Positions 9,966 to 21,082 of a stretch of 64,000 bases of DNA are shown piece after piece. The position numbers were made by a program, and so were the translations under genes. Source of the stretch: Porites lobata (lineage: Eukaryota > Cnidaria > Anthozoa > Scleractinia > Poritidae); contig CALNXK010000152.1 in NCBI GenBank assembly GCA_942486035.1, positions 1,136,001 through 1,200,000 of the forward strand, given 5' to 3'. The notes below the pieces were generated by a model. It made no database searches, had not been told where the DNA came from, and saw only the letters and a program-made list of their open reading frames with translations. Each line of letters begins with the position of its first letter. Position 1 is the stretch's first letter.

Positions 9966-10109
9966 TTGTTGGGGGGGGGAAGTTTTGTAACACCACACTT
10001 TTCTGAAAACCCCCGCCCCCCTCTGGGGCGTAATAAACGATCGGTCCCTAAATATAAATTGATGCCAATTAGGTCCAACATTTCGTGGTTCTCCTCTTGT
10101 CAAAGTTTA

Positions 10110-11877
10110 CAGTGGAACCCCGCTCTACAGATACCCGCATAATACTGACACCCGTATATAACGGACAACGGTTTCGTTTGTGCCGACGAAAAGCACATTT
10201 TTTTGTATAAAATTAACCTACTTAATACGGACACCGGTTAATACAGAAAACTTGATGGACACTTTTCTTTGTCCCGAATCGCAAACTCTCGTATACCCGT
10301 TAACCTATTTATCTGTGTACTGTCTTTGACTGAATATCGTACCAGGAAAGCATTTCAGAAACAGCGAATGACCTTTCAAACGTTTTATCTAAAAAATGTT
10401 CAGCCCAACTGGCTGAGTCGTAAACTAACAGCATCAGTACCAAGTAAAGTCAAGGATTCCTTTGGTTTATTTCAAGACACTTGATTGAAAGGTAGTTTTA
10501 GTCCGCTGAGACTATGATAAATGATCGTGAGGTTTTTTTAATTTAGGATGATATCTGCTTATTGGAAGTCTTTAGTTCGATGAAACATGTGTCCATGACG
10601 GTATTTTTTCTGAGAGCCCCCTTGATACGAACACCCATGCAGTGTAACCCGGTTAATACGGACACCAAGGGGACATGCCATAGTGTCCGTATTATCCGGG
10701 TGTCCGTATTAAGCGGGCTCTCAGAGTAAACGTCAGGAACACATGTTTTATCGATATAAAGACCAAAGCAGACAGTCTTGCGAACCAAGGATCGATAGAA
10801 GTATGTGGAAAGGCAGCCGAGCGAGGGGAGCGGAGGATGATCCTGGTACAGCTCGCAGCAAGCAAACAACGTCAAAGAGGAAGAAGGTTAAGAGCAATGA
10901 CTGCAACAAAAAGCCAAGGAAGTGAAACGTGTGTAACAGGAAGCAGAAAACTTTATTGAAGGACTATACGTAGTACAAGAGTCAAACACCGGAAGAAAGA
11001 CAGACTGTTCAAAATCAAATATGTCACGCTACTTTGTTACTTTTTTTTTTTTAGTACTGTAATAAAATTTTATTCACCGGTAAAAGTCTGTCATTATTTG
11101 AACAGGGTACAATCAGGGGCACCCAACGACAATTTTCGGAAAAATATCTGTTCGGAAGACGATTTGAGATCTAGAAGTTTCGGAACATTTGTTGTAAAAT
11201 TTCTTGTTCGCATGCCTCTCCTAGGATTTTCGAATAAATAAAAAATGGTATACCTGCCCATTTTTAACTAATTTTTACCCTAAAAAGTTCACCTAGAATT
11301 TTCGGGAGCCTATTTTCTGGCTAAAATTTTTGAAAAGGTAAGTTTTGATCCCTATAATTTTCGGATCACTAGACTTTTAGCTAGGAAATCCGAACAGATG
11401 AAAAATTTTTAGGCGATAAAAATACGCCTATATCTACCGTAACGGTTTAAATACTAAAATACATTCAACAATGCTATGTTTAAGTGGTTTTGAACTATAT
11501 TCTTGTTGGGTGCCCCCGTACAATGTCTACAATTATCACACATATGCCTATATCTACCGTAACGGTTTAAATACTAAAATACATTCAACAATGCTATGTT
11601 TAAGTGGTTTTGAACTATATTCTCGTAGGGTGCCCCCGTACAATGTCTACAATTATCACACAACTGTGACAATGAAAACAGGCAGTGTGCAGATAACCAG
11701 TGTCCGTAAAGCGGGGTTGACAATATGTGAGAGTTTGTGACTCGGACACAGAAAAGTGTCCGTTGTCCGTATTAACCGGTGTCCGTATAAAGCGGGTTAA
11801 TTTTGGAGAAAATATGTGAGCTTTTTGTCGCGACAAACGAAACTGTCCGCGGGTGTCCGTAGAGCGGGGTTACACTG
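10110..11877. mobile_element. TA-flanked DNA element (pogo/Tigger-like ends), non-autonomous
   Basis: The left end CAGTGGAACCCCGCTCTAC and the right end (inverted) CAGTGTAACCCCGCTCTAC are flanked by TA at 10108-10109 and 11878-11879. Inner copies of the GTGTCCGTATTA motif near 10650-10710 and 11750-11800 show it is composite or nested. No transposase frame is present. Assignment to the pogo/Tigger branch of Tc1/mariner rests on the CAGT end and TA target (inference). Confidence 0.75.
11426..11665. repeat. Tandem duplication, 120-bp unit, 2 copies
   Basis: Units start at 11426 and 11546 with GCCTATATCTACCGTAACGG and are nearly identical over 120 bp. They lie inside the TA-flanked element. Confidence 0.85.
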
Positions 11878-12091
11878 TATTTTCTCTTCGTTCCTTCCCA
11901 TAAGTCCTCGCGCATCTCAACCTAGCCCCGATCTTCTCTCACGGTTGTGCCTAGAATGCATGGATACCCCAAAGTCAGATTGTCATCTTCTCTTACCCCA
12001 AAAACACATAAATAGCGGCTGGGTACGAGTCTGACGAACAATGGTTTAATGGTTCATTTATTTCACAGTGTTTACAGAGAATAACATAGAA

Positions 12092-13945
12092 GTTTGCCGA
12101 TGTCCGTGTAGTTGCTTAACCTCTCTATTTTAACCCGCAGTTATGGCCATTTACATGAGGTCATTTCAATTTGAGAGGCTCAGTTAATTTTTCAGAACTT
12201 GCTGTTCCAATTTATGGTAGAAATTTTGAGTTAAAACTTTTCCAGGACACTTGATGGCAGTCTTATTCTGTGTCAGTCAAGACTGTCCTAGGTAGAGTGA
12301 TCAACGCAGAATTCCTTATCTAGTAGATCGGATATAAAATATAGGATCGGGAACCAGAGAAGACACAAAAGAAGATGAGATAGTAGGGGGCCCAGGTCAA
12401 CCGGACCTTGAGATAAGGTGTGGAGGGGGGTGGGGGGAGGGGTTAGAGAGTCTGCTTGTCCCTGGGGCCCTTTGGTTGATCTGAAAATAGGGGGGTGGGT
12501 CTCTCCCAGGCCTCTCTCCTAGTTCCGCCACTGAAAAGCGTTTTATTTCTTTCACTGGCAAAGTTGACCAAAGTCAAAATCCAACTTAATAATTTCGTTT
12601 TGTAAAATGCTGAAAAACAAATACATACCTTATGAAAGTACTGCCAAAGAGGGTTCATTTGACTGATAACACCACAGAATTCTTTTTACAGCCTCAAATT
12701 AAACGGTAGAAACCAAAACTTGATCCTTATGACCTCTAATCTCTTTTGTATTTTACATTCTATTAGGGGGGATCTTCTTTTCTTTGATATCAGAGAGCAG
12801 TGTATGGAGGAATGGGAAAATAAACTAAAGGAGATGGAAATGGAAGGAATTTGGGAAACTGTTACAAAAGAAAAATTGTCAGTGGACGACGATGATAAGA
12901 CTACGCGTTTGTGTTTAAGCTCCCGTGAAAAATATTGATAACAGAGCTTTATAATGTAAGTAAGCATACTTGTAACTGGAGTTTTGTGTATTAGATACGC
13001 ATTGCTATTTTCAAGGGCGTTAAATCAGGTTGTATATGGTTGTAGATGTGATGATGAAGTTTGAGCCCTATGAATACACGAGAAAGATGATTTTTCGGTC
13101 AGTGACACAGTACTGTCAGTCACTTAATGAAAAAGAATCTTTCTTGAGGTGGTTTTTTTTTTCTTTGATATTTACAAGTCCATTTTTGTTTTCAAGGTTG
13201 AAAAAAGCCAACAGACTACAAAGAATCTATTTAGTAATATATAAGTTTTTTTCGTCGTCATCATCGTCATCGTCATCATCATCATGAGCATCATCATCAT
13301 CAGAATCTATGCGTTTGGCGTTTTATATGGCACTATTTGCCTTATCAAGTGTTATATTCTTGATCTAGACACTGCTTGTGAAAATAAATCTGACCAGCGG
13401 AAAATTCCTATGAAGTACTAAAAATTATTACCCTGACTTTTAGTTAAGAATGTGAGAATGTTAAGTTGGGCTGTGATACAGTTGTCTAAGCTTTTTAAAA
13501 GCATAATAATTTTGACAATCTTTCCAGATGATGTAGTCCTTGATAAAGCCTTAAACTGCTCAACTGGAAGCTTCCGCGATTCAATAGGGATCAGTTCCCA
13601 TCATTAAAATTTCTCTAAAGAGATGTCTGTTTTATCCAGCCTAATAAACCTCCGAGGTAAATCTTAGACGTACAGGAATCCATCCTGTGATTTCTAGGTC
13701 TTCCCGCTGTCCATCTAAGCAAGTTCCAAAAATTCACAATTGGGAGCTGTTATCAAGCCAATACCGAGCAGAAAAATATGGTATACAAGAGACTGATTAG
13801 GGGCCTTAGTATATAGGCAACTGGAAGGTTGAAGTCCTGGATGTCAAAAATGGCAACCGGAAGCTAATATTTTCTCTCTTTCGGTGCTCAGACGTGACAA
13901 ATTTGCTACTTTCGATATATTAAAATTCAGCATCATAGCGAGTCT
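12092..13945. repeat. Segmental duplication, copy A, left block
   Basis: This block is collinear and closely similar to 34308-36110 in the same orientation. It starts AGTTTGCCGATGTCCGTG and ends near CATAGCGAGTCTT. It contains a candidate exon (12786-12938) and a TCA-rich microsatellite near 13255-13305. Outside these, nothing is recognised. Confidence 0.85.
12786..12938 (+). other. Candidate exon shared by both duplicates (copy A)
   Basis: A 50-codon stretch reads DIREQCMEEWENKLKEMEME and on to a stop at 12936-12938. The preceding sequence TTTTACATTCTATTAG could act as a splice acceptor. The same frame is kept in copy B over the first about 40 codons, and two of the three differences are synonymous. 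Copy A then differs by a one-base deletion that changes the tail. It is charged and helix-prone. The family is not recognised and coding status is uncertain. Confidence 0.3.
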
Positions 13946-14366
13946 TGCTGGAAATACATCTGCTCGAGGGCTATTGCTTACTTGAGACAAACGCGACTCG
14001 CCCAAGCGCACTACATTTTCCAGTGCACGCGTGAAAATGTGAGAAAAGCACTTGCATCACGCTTTTTTTAAATAAACAATCAAATTAAGTGTGATGGTAC
14101 CAGTGTGATGCACATTCCAAGCTGATGTTTTGCTAATCTACATAACTGGTGTTTGTTGTTTATGTTGTCGCTGTCGTCGTGGTCAATTAAGCTTTTGCGC
14201 TTTGAAAATTGGAATTTTCCGAGAGTTAAAAAAATTGCAAAATGCAAACCTTTTACATGTTTCCTTTTTTCTCATTTTGACGCGTGCATTGAAACATGTA
14301 GTTTGCTTGGGCGAGTCGCGTTTGTCTGAAGTGAACAATAGCCCTCGATCAAATGTATTTCCAGCA
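13946..14366. mobile_element. MITE with about 90-bp terminal inverted repeats
   Basis: The left arm TGCTGGAAATACATCTGCTC pairs with the right arm ending GTATTTCCAGCA. Both arms share GGGCTATTG, GACAAACGCGACTCGCCCAA and a GTGCACGCGT/ATGCACGCGT tail. It sits at the point where copy A and copy B of the segmental duplication diverge. No coding capacity. Confidence 0.85.
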
Positions 14367-14944
14367 GGGGTAGCTAACTTTGGTAAAGCTATGTATCAGT
14401 CCCAAGAAAGACCAACCAAGGACACCCAGGATGGATTTTTTTGTACAGTGCCCAGGCCTCATTTTCTTGGCCGCGCGTTGATCTGGCCCGGCTACCTCGA
14501 CGAGCATATTCTCGGCCTTTTTGGATTACATCCTTCGAGTTTGTCAAAGTCTGCGGGATTCGTTTTTCTATCTCGGAAAGCTTCATTGGTTTCTATATCT
14601 GCTGCTATCCTATTACTACGATCCTCGAATGTTTATTTTCTGTTAGAGTTCGAATTTCGTAAAAAAAGTTGTGTTGATTGAGAGCATGGCGGCGAAGATG
14701 GCATCTCTTGTCTCCTACCTTGTATGTTATAGTTGTATATAGAGTGAATTTGAACAAATTATCAGGAAACTTCGTTGGAGCAATAAGGACAACAACCTGA
14801 CAACAACAACTAACTGCAGGGTAAGTTTCATTGACTTATATTTAGTATTTCCTACAAATTTTAGGATCGTATTTTTACCCCGTACAAACACTGTAATTTT
14901 ACTAGAACCGTGCTGTGGTACTATCACTGAGCCTGGGTTACCTG
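14367..14944. other. Gene-free stretch private to copy A
   Basis: There is no counterpart in copy B. Open frames here show no family features. Nothing else is recognised. Confidence 0.5.
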
Positions 14945-15104
14945 TGGCTGAAACTTCTTAAAAAGGCTCTTATGAAACAAACAAACAACCAAAAAGAAAA
15001 AAAAAGAATAAACCGAACGTCCTCAAATTATTCAACAAGTTCTCAATAAATAAATCACTGAAATAATAACGGAAATATACTTTCTACTTGTTTGGCCTTT
15101 TTTC

Positions 15105-18100
15105 TTAGATAATAATGCAATAACAGTCCGAGCTCTTATTTCTCTTATCAACTATCTTTAAGTTGCGGAACGTTCGCTCAGTCAAAGCATGTTGATCACC
15201 GTAAATTTCTTTTCTAATGATGAGAGCCTTCTCAAAGTATTCTTTAGCTTCACTGTACTGGCAAAGGTCATTGTAAACAATTCCCACGCTGTTGTAACTT
15301 GCTGCTACGTCACCATGCTTTTCACCGTAAACCTCTTTTCGAATGATGAGAGCCTTCTCATAGTATTCTTTAGCTTCACTGTACTGGCCAAGGTGCCTGT
15401 AAACAATTCCCAGGTTGTTGTAAGTTCCTGCTACGTCACCATGCTTTTCACCGTAAATCTTTTTTTTAATGATGAGAGCCTTCTCATAGTATTCTTTAGC
15501 TTCGCTGTACTGGCCAAGCTCTTTGTAAACAATTCCCAGGTTGTTGTAACTTGCAGCTACGTCACCATGCTTTTCACCGTAAATCTCTTTTCTAATGATG
15601 AGAGCCTTCTCATAGTATTCTTTAGCTTCGCTGTACTGGCCAAGATCTTTGTAAACAATTCCCAGGTTGTTGTAACTTGCTGCTACGTCACCATGCTTTT
15701 CACCGTAAACCTCTTTTTTAATGATGAGAGCCTTCTCATAGTATTCTTTAGCTTCGCTGTACTGGCCAAGATCTTTGTAAACAATTCCCAGGTTGTTGTA
15801 ACTTGCTGCTACGTCACCATGCTTTTCACCGTAAACCTCTTTTTTAATGATGAGAGCCTTCTCATAGTATTCTTTAGCTTCACTGTACTGGCCAAGGTCC
15901 CTGTAAACAATTCCCAGGTTGTTGTAACTTGTTGCTACGTCACCATGCTTTTCACCGTAAACCTCTTTTCGAATGATGAGAGCCTTCTCATAGTATTCTT
16001 TAGCTTCACTGTACTGGCAAAGGTCATTGTAAACAATTCCCAGGTTGTTGTAACTTGCGGCTACGCCACCATGCTTTTCACCGTAAATCTCTTTTCTAAT
16101 GATGAGAGCCTTCTCATAGTATTCTTTAGCTTCACTGTACTGGCCAAGCTCTTTGTAAACTTTTCCTTGTGTGCTGTATATGTTCGCTCTTAACAATTTG
16201 TCTCCCTTGAAATCATTAAGAAAATGTACAAAATTGCAGATTGACGTACTAAAACGATGTGCATCCGACGGGTTACTAAGGTCACAGCAAACATTAGCGG
16301 CTAAAGAAAGCCACGAAACTAACTTTCTAGGGTTGATTGAAGTTAGGAGTACTTTTGATTTAGTGAAATCGGTGTTAACAATTACGTGTAATACTTTACA
16401 GTGACTCGTAATTACACGTAACTTAGCAAAAATATGCCTACTTGAATGTAACCGATTTCTGTTCTCCTCCATTAAAGAGTGAAAGATCTTAATAACATCA
16501 GAAATGCACTGAACTCTGTCTGTTGAGTCAATTTTAGATGTTGTTATTGACTTGAGCACTTCATGAACGATGTTGTGCATCCTTATAAAGGTATCTGAGC
16601 CGTCTTTGTCGTGTGAACAGGACAATAAGGAGGCTTTGAAAAGTTTAGTTTTAATCAATTCTTCTGTTTCCCCAGTGATACGTAATTTAACAAAGTCAAC
16701 AGCAACTTCCATCGGAAGAGACTCAGGTGCGCATAGGGAAAACAAATACAATACTTCTCGAAGAACGTCATCACTTTCTAAAGCTCTCATAATTGCCATT
16801 TGAATAGCAGTAGTTGTTGTTTTGGAATACGCTATGTTCTGGTTTGCAAGAAGTTTTTCTGTCGCTTCACGTTCGCCGTGGGAAAGTGCTTCCAAGTAGT
16901 CTTTCCAGTGGTAGTTCGGAGAACCACTGACCACAATGGTTTGTACATAAAAGGCAGCGGCTGCTAAAGCAAGTGGCTGATACTCAAGAACTTCAGCGAC
17001 TCTTTCATCGTGGTTCTGATCCTGAATCTGAGATACTTGTCGTAATAGGTTCACTGCGTCATCGGGATGCATTCCATTGCTAAGAGACTCATGGTAAGTA
17101 AGTGGAGCATTGGAGGGTATTGAGCCGCTATCTTGAGTAGTTATTAGCACCTGACCATGGCCCCATTCTTCACTACCGGTCGGAGGCAGATCCCTACAAA
17201 CCAACGATAGGTCAACAACATTATCTGCAATTATCAGCCAGTTGGAGAACTGCTTTGTCTTTGGATAAATGACTCGCTTCAGACACTGGATTTTTTCTCT
17301 TGGGTTCCCCTTTGTAGACGTCTCGAGGTTGGTGAGAGTGTATTCTGTTATTCCCAAATGTCTTGCCAGACTGGAATAGGACTCTGCAAGTGAATCCAGG
17401 GTTTCTGTATTTAGGGTTGCAACGAACATAAGACTGTCGTTCTCATGCAACCTCCTATCGAAAATGTCCTGTCCCAGTTGTCGAGCCAATTGGCTTTTTC
17501 CGCAGCCTGGTATTCCTGATAGATAAATGGTGCTGATAGCTCCATTACTTTCGTTGTAAATCTCGTCCAGTTTTTTCATGATTCTTTTGACATCACTTGA
17601 TCGTTTGATGATTTTATGTGATGGCTTGAATGTCAGAGTACAGAAAGAGTCGACTTTGGAATTGATTTCCTGAGTAAGTGTTTCTACTTCTTCCTGTTTT
17701 GTCTGTAATGTGGCTTGGGTCGATTGTAATTCCGAGGTTAGATTTTTGTTTTCTTGTTCTTTGGTTTTCAACTCAGCCTTAAGATTATCAGCCTGCATTT
17801 TAAGGCTGTTTACTCGAGCTGTTGGAAAGTCTGTCTGGTTTTTTATATCATCAACTTCATTTATAGGAAGCTTCAGTGAATTAAAAGCAGCTAACACTCT
17901 TGCTACATAATTATGCAATTCAGCATCAGTAAGTTCAACCTCGTTCAAGTGAGCGATATCATTTCGAACTTGTCTGAGATCGTCAACTTCTTTTCTGACT
18001 GCTGGACTAAGAGTACTGCCAATGCAATCCGAGTACAAAATAGCAAGAAATAGGCAACTGCAATCCCACTCACTTGTGTTTCCCCTTTGTATTGTCGCCA

Positions 18101-18311
18101 AAAGTCGCGCATTCTTTGTGTGACTCTTTCGTGATTCTTTGTTGTAGAAATCGCAGCCATTTTGTGAAATATCTTTCCATTCCCCAAACGGAGTTGTCTT
18201 GTAAAGGAAATCCCACTCTTGTTTGAAGACTTTTCGAAGCCCTTGGGGAACTAAGTTGAATGCGATGTAACATGCTCTAAAATAGTTTAATTGTTCCAAA
18301 GTGTACTCCAT
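15105..18311 (-). CDS. NLR-like protein: HEPN - coiled coil - NB-ARC - TPR
   Basis: This uninterrupted gene codes for about 1068 residues from ATG 18309-18311, chosen because MEYTLEQLNYFRACYIAFN matches the start of the DZIP3-like HEPN family; an upstream in-frame ATG at 18342-18344 adds 11 residues. Domains: HEPN with RNDIAH at about 116-121 (the RX4-6H motif); a heptad-rich coiled coil at about 165-225; NB-ARC with P-loop GIPGCGKS at 266-273, Walker B-like LIIADN near 360, sensor-like VLITTQ near 390 and YQPLALA near 445; then eight 42-residue TPRs (YNNLGIVYKDLGQYSEAKEY). The last four residues are CIII with another Cys two before, a candidate CaaX prenylation box. The family is thought to act in cytoplasmic sensing (inference). 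A truncated paralogue lies at 43463-46734. Confidence 0.9.
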   Translation of the reverse strand: MEYTLEQLNYFRACYIAFNLVPQGLRKVFKQEWDFLYKTTPFGEWKDISQNGCDFYNKESRKSHTKNARLLATIQRGNTSEWDCSCLFLAILYSDCIGSTLSPAVRKEVDDLRQVRNDIAHLNEVELTDAELHNYVARVLAAFNSLKLPINEVDDIKNQTDFPTARVNSLKMQADNLKAELKTKEQENKNLTSELQSTQATLQTKQEEVETLTQEINSKVDSFCTLTFKPSHKIIKRSSDVKRIMKKLDEIYNESNGAISTIYLSGIPGCGKSQLARQLGQDIFDRRLHENDSLMFVATLNTETLDSLAESYSSLARHLGITEYTLTNLETSTKGNPREKIQCLKRVIYPKTKQFSNWLIIADNVVDLSLVCRDLPPTGSEEWGHGQVLITTQDSGSIPSNAPLTYHESLSNGMHPDDAVNLLRQVSQIQDQNHDERVAEVLEYQPLALAAAAFYVQTIVVSGSPNYHWKDYLEALSHGEREATEKLLANQNIAYSKTTTTAIQMAIMRALESDDVLREVLYLFSLCAPESLPMEVAVDFVKLRITGETEELIKTKLFKASLLSCSHDKDGSDTFIRMHNIVHEVLKSITTSKIDSTDRVQCISDVIKIFHSLMEENRNRLHSSRHIFAKLRVITSHCKVLHVIVNTDFTKSKVLLTSINPRKLVSWLSLAANVCCDLSNPSDAHRFSTSICNFVHFLNDFKGDKLLRANIYSTQGKVYKELGQYSEAKEYYEKALIIRKEIYGEKHGGVAASYNNLGIVYNDLCQYSEAKEYYEKALIIRKEVYGEKHGDVATSYNNLGIVYRDLGQYSEAKEYYEKALIIKKEVYGEKHGDVAASYNNLGIVYKDLGQYSEAKEYYEKALIIKKEVYGEKHGDVAASYNNLGIVYKDLGQYSEAKEYYEKALIIRKEIYGEKHGDVAASYNNLGIVYKELGQYSEAKEYYEKALIIKKKIYGEKHGDVAGTYNNLGIVYRHLGQYSEAKEYYEKALIIRKEVYGEKHGDVAASYNSVGIVYNDLCQYSEAKEYFEKALIIRKEIYGDQHALTERTFRNLKIVDKRNKSSDCYCIII
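15190..16200 (-). repeat. 126-bp tandem repeat array encoding eight TPRs
   Basis: Eight 126-bp units sit in frame in the 3' third of the NLR-like gene. Adjacent units differ by only a few bases, implying recent unit duplication or gene conversion. The complementary strand is also open by chance of the repeat. Confidence 0.9.
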
Positions 18312-18358
18312 GTTTGATTGGGATCTAGTAAAAAATGTGTCCAAGGAAGAACATCAGG

Positions 18359-18502
18359 CCCCGGTTGTTCAAACGTTGGATAGCGCTATCCACCGGATAA
18401 ATCACTATCTAGCGGATACGTATTGGGGAAACTAATTGCACTATCCACTGGATAGAGATTTATCCGGTGGATAGCGCTATCCAGCCTTTGAACAACCGAG
18501 GC
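18359..18502. mobile_element. Palindromic MITE (144 bp) with empty site in copy B
   Basis: The arms GGTTGTTCAAACGTTGGATA and its inverted partner near 18480-18500 share GGATAGCGCTATCCACCGGA (left arm) and its inverse. CAGG flanks both ends (18355-18358 and 18503-18506), while copy B has one uninterrupted CAGG near 46779. It lies about 50 bp upstream of the NLR-like start codon. Confidence 0.85.
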
Positions 18503-19100
18503 CAGGTATCAGTAGATTATTTCAGAAAGTATTTCAAGTCAAAGATTCGAGAAAAAACTCGTATCCAGCCTTTATCAACTGCCAAACTTTTGCGCTCCTT
18601 AAGCCTGCACAGGAAAAACTTTTTTTTCTGGAATTTTTTTTAAAAGAAAGCTCTTGATGAGCTTTATTCAATCGTCAAAAAATTGCAAATCTAGAAAAAT
18701 GATGATTTTTTACCCTGGATGATACCTTAATATGTCAAAGCACAGCAATAGAAAAATCAGAATAAACTAATTGAGAAATGCGTCATTCAGTTACAGTTTG
18801 TATGAAATAAATTGCAGCTCATTTCCACGCGAGCGAGCACATTTCCCATTTGCAACGCTTTCTTTCCAGCTCGTCGTGTTGCCTCGCAAGAGGCACTCGA
18901 TATAAAGCTTGTAACGCGGGGCTGCCAGTAAAACGGCCAATCAAAACTCGATACAGTATTTTTAGTGAAAAAACCGTACTGTGATGTTTCTAAACTTAAT
19001 ACAGTTAGCAGCCGCTAAGTGGCATTCACAAAACCCTAGAATGTGAACGTCTGTACTGCATTCTCCAAATTTGTGACCGCAGACAGCTAACATATATTAG
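18503..19100. other. Upstream flank of the NLR-like gene
   Basis: It is conserved in copy B (about 46780-47200), especially the stretch with CCACGCGAGCGAGCACATTT and TTGCAACGCTTTCTTTCCAG, suggesting the promoter was duplicated with the gene. No TATA box is assigned with confidence. Confidence 0.5.
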
Positions 19101-19469
19101 TCGAAGTTTATTTATGACAAACAAATTTAAAAGGAAATGTTTGCAGTAATTCTACGTTTCAAGTAAACAGGAAAAGAATGATACAGGAAGACGACGTCTT
19201 ACCTCGAGCAACCGAGCCGCCATTTTTGTCGTCAGCATTTCATGCGAAGAAAGATACAATAAACCCTTTTGGCTATAAACTTTGCGAGTCAACAGAAAAC
19301 AACAAAGCTCTACTTTTCTTGTCAGGTAAGGAAACAGTTCAAACTTTCAGCGGTTCCATTTAAGCCATTACGCTGTTGTTTGCGAAGTGATAAACTTGTG
19401 AATTGTCATGTTTGAACATTCTACAAAGATCTATTTTAAACTTTCGCGTGATTTGATCTGTCAATCAAA

Positions 19470-19735
19470 TCGGGAGCAATGGTGGCGCAGTGGTGAGAGC
19501 ACTCGCCTCCCACCAATGTGGCCCGGGTTCAAATCCCGGCGTCGACGCCATATGTGGGTTGAGTTTGTTGTTGGTTCTCTCCTTTGCTCCGAGAGGTTTT
19601 TCTCCGGGTACTCCGGTTTTCCCTCTCCTCAAAAACCAACATTTCCAAATTCCGATTCGACCAGGAATCAGGTAGACGAAGAACCACTTTGTGGATGTGC
19701 TACCTGCAATCGTTATTTATTTATTTAAATCGTAC
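19470..19735 (+). mobile_element. tRNA-headed SINE with Nin-like core
   Basis: A-box TGGCGCAGTGG and B-box GGTTCAAATCC lie about 40 bp apart in a tRNA-like head. The body has CTCCGGGTACTCCGGTTTTC, which resembles the conserved Nin core of eumetazoan SINEs (from memory of that family). The tail is ATTTATTTATTTAAAT. It lies in an insertion private to duplicate A. Confidence 0.75.
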
Positions 19736-20941
19736 CGTTTTAATGGTTTCCTCTCTGATTTTGTTGAGATCACTTCGTGTGTATATACTAAAACAATTAT
19801 TCTTTGAAATCGAGGTGAATAGTGGCCGTAATAATTGTTCAATGTACATGTATTTTCAGATGGTTAAACTGAGGTAAGTCGCTAGTTATTGACTGTGCAT
19901 TTCTTACTGTGCATAACAGTAACGCCGTGAAAAAGAGCATCAGAAGTAACATTATTAAAATGAAGTTGACTGAAGAGAAACGCTAATAATAGTAATAACA
20001 ATAACATGTGTAAACCGGATGACCAATTCAATTATAAAAACTGCTATCAATATGGGTCCTGCATAAAAATATATAAATAAAAAGATAAAAACATTAATTA
20101 TATACGAAACTGGGATACATTACATAATTATAATCAATGAAAAAAGGTAGGGTCCTTATGAACAAAACAATCATTAAAAAAGGGTAGCCCCCTATAAAAA
20201 AAGGCCCTCTTAGTTAACTCGAGATTGACTTTATCAATAGCTAACCTATCCTTAGACCGAGTGTCATGAATATCATAAGTTCGCCGTCGAAAATAATCTG
20301 AGAAATAACTTGGAGCTTGTCCATCAAGACAATTCTTGACAAGTTTGACGATATGTTTCTCTCTTCTCTTCTCTTTTAGAATTTTCGCTTGCGGTTGTTT
20401 CTTGCCGAGATCTGACTTTGTGTGTTGGAAATGTGAGTTCGACTTCCTCAGGAGAACCTTGACAGCGTATGTTAGGCTTGTGCTAACTCACTTTGATTTA
20501 ATTTCATTTTAGTGCCATCTTTATCACATTGCGTCCTAACTGTGATATGTTGATGTAAATTCTGTATAAAACGATTTTTTAATGCTTTCTTCCCCCTTCC
20601 TTTCATACATGCAATTTAAAACTCGCCCCAGTCCTCGCTCAAAAATCGGAGGAAATGCATTTGGGGGCACTTTCTGCAGCTCTATCGCAAAAACGAGTGC
20701 GATGACCCCTATTTTTTATTTCATGATTTTGATAAGAACAGTGCTTCCTTTCAATGAGAAAAAAATGGTAATAAATCTATGTTCAGGTTTTTGGCAATTT
20801 TACTAAGTTGCACGGATTGAGCTATAACGAGTCGAATAGCTCGTGTCCAAATTAAGTCTGCTACTTTGTAGCGTAAAGTAAAAACAAGGGCATTAAAAGG
20901 CATTTTTCTTGTACGTATTTAAGTCGATAAACAATACATTT
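19736..20941. other. Gene-free stretch in the copy A-specific insertion
   Basis: AT-rich sequence with no supported gene, RNA or long repeat. Confidence 0.5.
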
Positions 20942-20951
20942 AACTCAAATT

Positions 20952-21072
20952 TAGCCTGTGAACAGGCTCTCTGTTTGGGGAAAAAATAGCGAGGAAAGGG
21001 AGGGGGGAGAGAGCCCTTTTCGCTTTTCCCTCTCCCCAGTTCCCCGCTCGACCAAAGGCCTGTTCACAGGCT
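20952..21072. mobile_element. MITE (121 bp) with 10-bp target duplication
   Basis: The ends AGCCTGTGAACAGG and CCTGTTCACAGGCT are inverted. AACTCAAATT is present on both sides (20942-20951 and 21073-21082). The interior is purine- and G-rich. No coding capacity. Confidence 0.85.
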
Positions 21073-21082
21073 AACTCAAATT

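Noticed and set aside
13255..13305. Short interrupted TCA repeat considered as a CRISPR-like or coding poly-Ser tract
   Set aside because: No spacer structure. It is a plain microsatellite, also present in the duplicate near 35440.
15189..16193. 334-codon plus-strand open frame with Val/Phe-rich 42-residue repeats
   Set aside because: It is the complement of the TPR array. The 126-bp unit happens to lack stops on the other strand. The same effect gives the 324-codon frame at 43531-44505.
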